This document shows positions 6,327 to 9,541 of a DNA stretch of 9,541 bases, in pieces. This DNA is from MW101C3 sp943367595. Its GTDB lineage: Bacteria > Cyanobacteriota > Cyanobacteriia > PCC-6307 > Cyanobiaceae. Both the position numbers and the translations under genes were made by a program. Position 1 is the stretch's first letter. Every line of letters begins with the position of its first letter. The notes beneath the pieces are model-generated. The model did no database searches, had not been told where the DNA came from, and saw nothing but the letters and a program-made list of their open reading frames with translations. Where the stretch lies: positions 1 through 9,541 of the forward strand of contig CALRJS020000055.1 of NCBI GenBank assembly GCA_943367595.1. The letters run 5' to 3'.

Positions 6327-7511
6327 TCAGCGGGTGGTGGCGAAGTGGAAGAGTTCACACAGGGCCATGCGGATGCGGCTCGCCTCCTCGGATTCGGGAT
6401 CGCCCTCCCGGTGGAGCCGCTGCTGCAGTTGCTGGGCCACCAGGGCAATCAGGGGGTCTTCGCTGCGGGCGGTGAGTTCTTCCAGCTCGGCGGCCTCGGG
6501 TGCCTGCTGGCACTCCCCCTTGATGCGCAGCCTCAGCAACCGGTTCTGCAGGTCATCGATCAGCTGCTGGTAGCGGCGATGGCCCGCCAGGCTGAGGCTG
6601 CCGCTCACCTCCAGCCGCAGCAGGTCGCGGGCAACCCGACCGGCGGTGAGCGCCTCGATCTGCCGCTCGAAGCGATCGAGATCGTCATCGCCGTTGAAGC
6701 GGTGCCTGAGGTTGTGCCAATGGATGCGACCCGTGGGCTGGGGGCGCACCTCGGGCACTCCCCCGCGCTGCAGCGCCACCAGCAGCACCTGGCCGCGCTG
6801 GTTGTCTTCCCCCTGATCGAAGCGATCGGGTTCAGGTGTGCCGGGGTACCAGGCCTGGTCTGACACCTGCTTAAGGTTGTGCCAGTCACCCAGGGCGATG
6901 TAGTCGATCTGCCCGGCCGGCAACGCCGACAGGTCGATCAGGTTGTTGGCGCCGGCCTGGGCCTCCTCATCGCCCTCGTAGTCCCGCCCCCCGAAGCCGT
7001 GCACGCCGCCATGGGCCAGCACGAGGCGCGGCAGGTCTGCCGGCAGGCTGCTCCAGTCGAGCCCACGCAGCCACTGGCTGGGGTCGCTGCTGTCCTGGTT
7101 GCGCAGCAGCGGACAGGGCAGCACCACGGCCTGCTCCAGCAGCACAGGCTGGCGCTCCAGCAGCAGCAGCAGGTTGGGGGCCAGCTGGCGCTGGTGCCGC
7201 TGGAAGTCGTCGCGGTGCCAGACGGTGCCCGGGCCGCCATGGTCGTGGTTGCCGGGGATCACCAGCACCGGCACCTCCATCTCACCGATCAGCTCGAGCA
7301 CCTCCAGCACCGCGGTGGGAGCCGGGGTGGGGGAATCGAACAGATCGCCGGCCACCAGCACCAGCTGGGCCTGCTGGCTGCGCGCGGCCTCACGGATACG
7401 GCCGACGGCGGCGAGGCGCTCCTGCTGAAGGCGGTAGCGCTTCTGCTCGTCGGCGACGGTGCCGTAGGGCTTGCCGATCTGCCAGTCGGCGGTGTGGAGG
7501 AAGCGGAGCAT
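6327..7511 (-). CDS. SbcD/Mre11/YhaO-like metallophosphoesterase, DNA exonuclease subunit
   Basis: This is a 394-aa calcineurin-like phosphoesterase. With ATG 7511 as residue 1 the motifs are HTADWQIG (6-13), GDLFD (55-59), PGNHD (86-90), LAHGG (165-169) and LGDWHN (207-212), followed by a capping/helical domain (about 230-394) that should contact the ATPase. A TTG at 7523 would add MPYP, but ATG 7511 gives the family-typical MLRFLHTADW start. Compared with classic Mre11/SbcD, motif I has Gln where DxH is usual, and motif V reads GDWH instead of GHxH. Two of the usual metal ligands are thus changed; the Asp could still bind metal. ADWQ is, as I recall, shared by a subgroup of bacterial exonucleases. 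With the downstream ATPase it should process double-strand ends or hairpins. Confidence 0.9.
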   Translation of the reverse strand: MLRFLHTADWQIGKPYGTVADEQKRYRLQQERLAAVGRIREAARSQQAQLVLVAGDLFDSPTPAPTAVLEVLELIGEMEVPVLVIPGNHDHGGPGTVWHRDDFQRHQRQLAPNLLLLLERQPVLLEQAVVLPCPLLRNQDSSDPSQWLRGLDWSSLPADLPRLVLAHGGVHGFGGRDYEGDEEAQAGANNLIDLSALPAGQIDYIALGDWHNLKQVSDQAWYPGTPEPDRFDQGEDNQRGQVLLVALQRGGVPEVRPQPTGRIHWHNLRHRFNGDDDLDRFERQIEALTAGRVARDLLRLEVSGSLSLAGHRRYQQLIDDLQNRLLRLRIKGECQQAPEAAELEELTARSEDPLIALVAQQLQQRLHREGDPESEEASRIRMALCELFHFATTR

Positions 7512-7710
7512 GGGGTAGGGCAAGCGGGAAGCGGCGCCGGTGGTGCTGGTGGTGCTGGACCAACGCTATGGGGCTCGCTCCGAAATCTTTTTCGCTTCGT
7601 GCGAATGACCAGCATCCGCCCAGGCAAGCCCACCCGCCAGGCCAGTGTTCTCGCTCAGGCCTGATGGTCTGGCGCAGGCCGGCCGAACCGCGCCTCCCGG
7701 CGTCGCGCCA

Positions 7711-8496
7711 CTAGCGGCTGCGGGGACCGCCAGTGTCCTGGGCCTGCAGGGCAGCGCGGAAAGCCGCTGAGCTGAGGATCGGCGTGTTGTGGTCGAGCTC
7801 GGGCACCAGCATCAGCTCGGCCACGCCGGGCTGGAAGGCGCGGTGCAGGGCGACGGCGTGACGCGTGGGCACCACCCGATCGATGGCCGCCGCCACGATC
7901 GTGGTGGGGGCGCGCACCTGGGGCGCCTCAGCGGCCGCCTCCCAGCGATCGAGCAGCAGCAGATCCACCGGCAGCCAGGGCATGGCGCCGCGGGCCACCG
8001 CCAGCAGGCTGTCGAAAGGCACCAGCAGCACCAGCCGCTGAACCGGGCGCGTGGCAGCCAGATGCGTCGCCGGTCCGGTGCCCAGGCTGCGGCCCACCAC
8101 CGTCACTTCGCTGTGGCGCGCGGCCACGTGGGCATAGAGGGTCTGGGCGTCGGCGCGCAGGGCCGCTTCGCTGGGCCTGCCCTCGCTGCCGCCATAGCCG
8201 CGGTAATGGAGCAGGTAGAGGGCTGTGTCGGGCAGCAGGGCGGCCAGCTCAGCGCGGGTCAGGGACACGTCCTCGGCGTTGCCCCCGAAGTAGATCAGCG
8301 CCCGGGACCCGGGATGGGGGCGATGCGCCACCAGCACGCGCTTGCCCTCCACCTGCAGCTCCAGCCGGCCGGATGGGTCGGCGGCGGGCTGGGGGACATA
8401 GATCAACGAGCGCTGGGTCAGGAACACCAGCAGGCAGACACCGCCGTAGCCCAGCGCCAGCAAGCCGGCCCAGCCCAGCCATCGACTCACTGTCAC
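7711..8496 (-). CDS. Membrane-anchored alpha/beta hydrolase (BEM46/ABHD13-type)
   Basis: This is a 261-aa protein with an N-terminal hydrophobic anchor (residues 7-26) and then a typical BEM46-like core: IYFGGNAED (68-76, oxyanion), LHYRGYGGSEG (96-106), nucleophile elbow VGRSLGTGPA (134-143, Ser137), acid Asp206 in AAIDRVVPT and His236 in LDHN. The triad is complete. This family includes E. coli YfhR and eukaryotic ABHD13 and BEM46; it acts as an esterase or lipase-like enzyme at the membrane, with poorly defined substrates. The start is GTG at 8496; a second GTG two codons on is equally possible. It precedes the nuclease gene on the same strand with a 199-bp gap, so the two may share a transcript, although functions do not suggest a common pathway. 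It belongs to a different subfamily from the hydrolase at 1828-2496. Confidence 0.88.
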   Translation of the reverse strand: MTVSRWLGWAGLLALGYGGVCLLVFLTQRSLIYVPQPAADPSGRLELQVEGKRVLVAHRPHPGSRALIYFGGNAEDVSLTRAELAALLPDTALYLLHYRGYGGSEGRPSEAALRADAQTLYAHVAARHSEVTVVGRSLGTGPATHLAATRPVQRLVLLVPFDSLLAVARGAMPWLPVDLLLLDRWEAAAEAPQVRAPTTIVAAAIDRVVPTRHAVALHRAFQPGVAELMLVPELDHNTPILSSAAFRAALQAQDTGGPRSR

Positions 8497-8505
8497 GGAC
8501 CCACA

Positions 8506-8541
8506 GTCATCGGTGCTTTCCTGCCGTCATCGGTGCTTTCC
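8506..8541. repeat. Direct repeat, period 20 bp
   Basis: GTCATCGGTGCTTTCC occurs at 8506-8521 and again at 8526-8541, 10 bases upstream of the hydrolase start on the minus strand, so it would lie in that gene's 5' untranslated region. Confidence 0.85.
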
Positions 8542-8752
8542 CAGCGTCCTTCATCAGCTCAGGATGAACGGCACCACCTTTCCTTCGACGATCACCTTCG
8601 TGCCGTTCGACGCTCACCTTCAGGCTCAGACAGCCCGAACGGGCCGCGTCGCCGGCCAGAGGCCATACCGCTCGGCCTAGCCGGTGCTCCTTGGGGTGCA
8701 AGGCCTCGACTTCTTCCCCTTCAATCTCATGGCCTGAGCGGCCATCAGACAT
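8507..8752 (-). CDS. Possible small hypothetical protein upstream of the hydrolase
   Basis: This is an 81-codon frame (MSDGRSGHEIEGEEVEAL... to ...APMTAGKHR) ending 10 bases before the hydrolase GTG. In favour: spacing as in an operon, a charged but not monotonous composition, and an ATG start. Against: its 3' part consists of direct repeats with 20- and 22-bp periods that break frame between copies, no Shine-Dalgarno is seen, and I recognise no motif. It may be a repeat-rich leader rather than a gene. Confidence 0.25.
   Translation of the reverse strand: MSDGRSGHEIEGEEVEALHPKEHRLGRAVWPLAGDAARSGCLSLKVSVERHEGDRRRKGGAVHPELMKDAGKAPMTAGKHR
8566..8621. repeat. 9-bp inverted repeat nested with a 16-bp direct repeat (period 22)
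   Basis: GAACGGCAC (8566-8574) is the exact reverse complement of GTGCCGTTC (8600-8608), with a 25-base spacer. TTCGACGATCACCTTC (8584-8599) recurs at 8606-8621 with one mismatch. The second direct copy overlaps the right inverted arm. The stem could form in the minus-strand leader before the hydrolase. Confidence 0.75.
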
Positions 8753-8800
8753 CTATGCGACGTGTCGGCTATGCGAGGTGTCAGCTATGCGAGGTATGGG
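8753..8800. repeat. Three tandem 16-bp units
   Basis: The units are CTATGCGACGTGTCGG (8753-8768), CTATGCGAGGTGTCAG (8769-8784) and CTATGCGAGGTATGGG (8785-8800). A 16-bp period is not a multiple of three, so these are unlikely to be inside a coding sequence. Confidence 0.85.
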
Positions 8801-8886
8801 CCGACCCGTTGTCACAGAGGCCGGCGGCGGGCCCCCTTTCCCGCAGGAGACCCTCCAATCCCTTGCCGCAACCAGGACTTTGAGCA

Positions 8887-8933
<47 letters not shown>

Positions 8934-9362
8934 CAGCAACCCATGCGGCGCAATAGATCTCAGCCGGACTTGCCTAGTCATTTGCCTAAGCCCGGTAAGG
9001 CAGATCCGACCTGATCGACATCGTTGAGCCCCCCGAGACACACCGACCACTCAGCAAATGGCCCCTAAAAGGCTGCTGAAAACCTGGCCAGCCGCGCGAC
9101 CATGCTCCGGCCTGCCAAGCTCACCTCTCTTCAAAGAGGCTGCCTTGGCTTCAGCGCGTTGAAGAAGCCCTCCGGCAAACGGCAGGTCTACCGGTGGAAA
9201 TGGTCTTATTCCTTCAACTTGCTTCCCCATGAAGCAATTCTAATCGCCTAGATGGCTTCTCCTGCAGTGGTTTTTCCTGTTTACAGCTACAAAACACAAA
9301 TTTGGGATCGCCTTGATGGGCTTGCGCTCTTGATCTCCCCGAGCCCTACCCCAGTGTTGTCT
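8934..9362. other. Gap between the tRNA fragment and the sigma-factor hairpin
   Basis: This stretch of about 430 bases has no firm gene. TTGCCTA is repeated at 8970-8976 and 8982-8988 (12 bp apart). The part at 9230-9345 is AT-richer. A weak 59-codon minus ORF (9230-9051) is listed separately. If the tRNA half is an attachment scar, this side, 5' of the fragment, would be the inside of the former element. I saw no integrase. Confidence 0.5.
9051..9230 (-). CDS. Weak 59-aa ORF, unknown
   Basis: ATG 9230 opens a frame (MGKQVEGIRPFPPVDLPFAG...) that runs through a basic AEAKAASLKRGELGRPEHGR segment to ...SSLLGAIC and TGA at 9053-9051. It has no Shine-Dalgarno and no recognised motif. The plus strand here also has short open frames. 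It could be a remnant of a mobile element or a chance ORF. Confidence 0.2.
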   Translation of the reverse strand: MGKQVEGIRPFPPVDLPFAGGLLQRAEAKAASLKRGELGRPEHGRAAGQVFSSLLGAIC

Positions 9363-9396
9363 GCGGGCCAGCTCCTGCGGTAAGGAGCTGGCCCGC
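9363..9396 (-). terminator. Strong hairpin after the sigma-factor stop, without U-tract
   Basis: GCGGGCCAGCTCCT (9363-9376) and AGGAGCTGGCCCGC (9383-9396) are exact reverse complements, giving a 14-bp stem with a 6-base loop. It begins 6 bases after the sigma-factor TGA on the minus strand. The following bases (AGACAACACT on the minus strand) lack a T-run, so it is not a textbook intrinsic terminator; it may stop polymerase inefficiently or protect the transcript's 3' end. Confidence 0.55.
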
Positions 9397-9402
9397 CGGC
9401 CG

Positions 9403-9541
9403 TCAGGCCGAAACCTGCTCCCGCAGGGTGGCCAGCGCCTTCTTCTGGGCCCGCATCACGGTCATCGGGCTGATGCCGAGTCGCCTGCCGGCCTCGCGGA
9501 GACCGAGCCCCTCCATCACCGTGAGCCTCAGAGCTGCTGCC
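9403..9541 (-). CDS. Sigma-70-family RNA polymerase sigma factor, C-terminus (region 4, partial)
   Basis: The last 45 residues before TGA (9405-9403) include RLTVMEGLGLREAGRRLGIS, then PMTVMRAQKKALATLREQ. This is a sigma region 4 helix-turn-helix: LREAGRRLGIS as the first helix and turn, PMTVMRAQKKAL as the recognition helix that reads the -35 element, and LATLR closing. An invariant-looking LG(I/V)S turn followed by an Arg/Lys-rich helix is typical. The sequence is divergent from housekeeping RpoD (which usually has T-RER-R-IE-KAL-KLR), so an alternative, group 3 or SigF-like factor is more likely. Regions 1-3 lie beyond the right edge. Another DNA-binding protein with the same fold cannot be fully excluded. 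Confidence 0.7.
   Translation of the reverse strand, partial: AAALRLTVMEGLGLREAGRRLGISPMTVMRAQKKALATLREQVSA

Noticed and set aside
4539..6863. 774-codon plus-strand open frame
   Set aside because: It lies opposite the ATPase and nuclease genes, which carry full motif sets; the Leu/Gln/His-rich product is the antisense of GC-rich coiled-coil codons.
7789..8883. 364-codon plus-strand open frame
   Set aside because: It is antisense to the membrane hydrolase and runs through the 16-bp tandem repeat; the product is His/Gln/Gly-rich without motifs.

Overview
The window looks like a GC-rich unicellular cyanobacterium of the Synechococcus/Cyanobium kind. This is an inference from the high-GC, Leu/Ala/Gln/Arg-rich proteins, the lack of Shine-Dalgarno sequences before most genes, and a single GCGATCGC octamer (4368-4375). 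No gene here proves the lineage, and other GC-rich bacteria remain possible.

Layout. Positions 1-149 (+) are the 3' end of an IS630-type transposase, whose frame runs into an AT-richer hypothetical ORF (to 1090) that has no start of its own, so the IS probably cut off its 5' end. After a gene-poor gap comes a conserved 106-aa hypothetical protein (1478-1798, +). Convergent to it is a two-gene minus-strand unit: a 51-aa cysteine-rich protein (2648-2493) that overlaps by ATGA the start of a small alpha/beta hydrolase (2496-1828). Positions 2649-3118 are non-coding but structured: a 13-codon ORF with a perfect Shine-Dalgarno, competing CAGGTG/CACCTG stems, a clear plus-strand terminator (2958-2987) and a 9-bp tandem repeat.

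The core is a minus-strand nuclease operon: an SbcD/Mre11/YhaO-like metallophosphoesterase (7511-6327), then, 6 bp on, an SbcC/Rad50/YhaN-like coiled-coil ATPase (6320-3591). These two should form one DNA-end-processing complex. Downstream is a probably frameshifted hypothetical gene (about 3552-3119). Upstream is a membrane-anchored BEM46/ABHD13-type alpha/beta hydrolase (8496-7711).

The right end is again accessory-like: short direct repeats with periods 20, 22 and 16 bp (8506-8800), a 3' half of a tRNA-Arg(CCU) on the minus strand (8887-8933) that looks like an integration scar, a weak 59-aa ORF, a 14-bp perfect hairpin (9363-9396), and the C-terminus of a sigma-70-family factor (9403-9541, minus, running off the window).

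The most notable items are the translationally coupled Cys-rich 51-aa protein, the SbcCD-like pair with altered metal ligands and no zinc hook, the tRNA 3' fragment and the IS-truncated ORF. I see no clear defence system or biosynthetic cluster.
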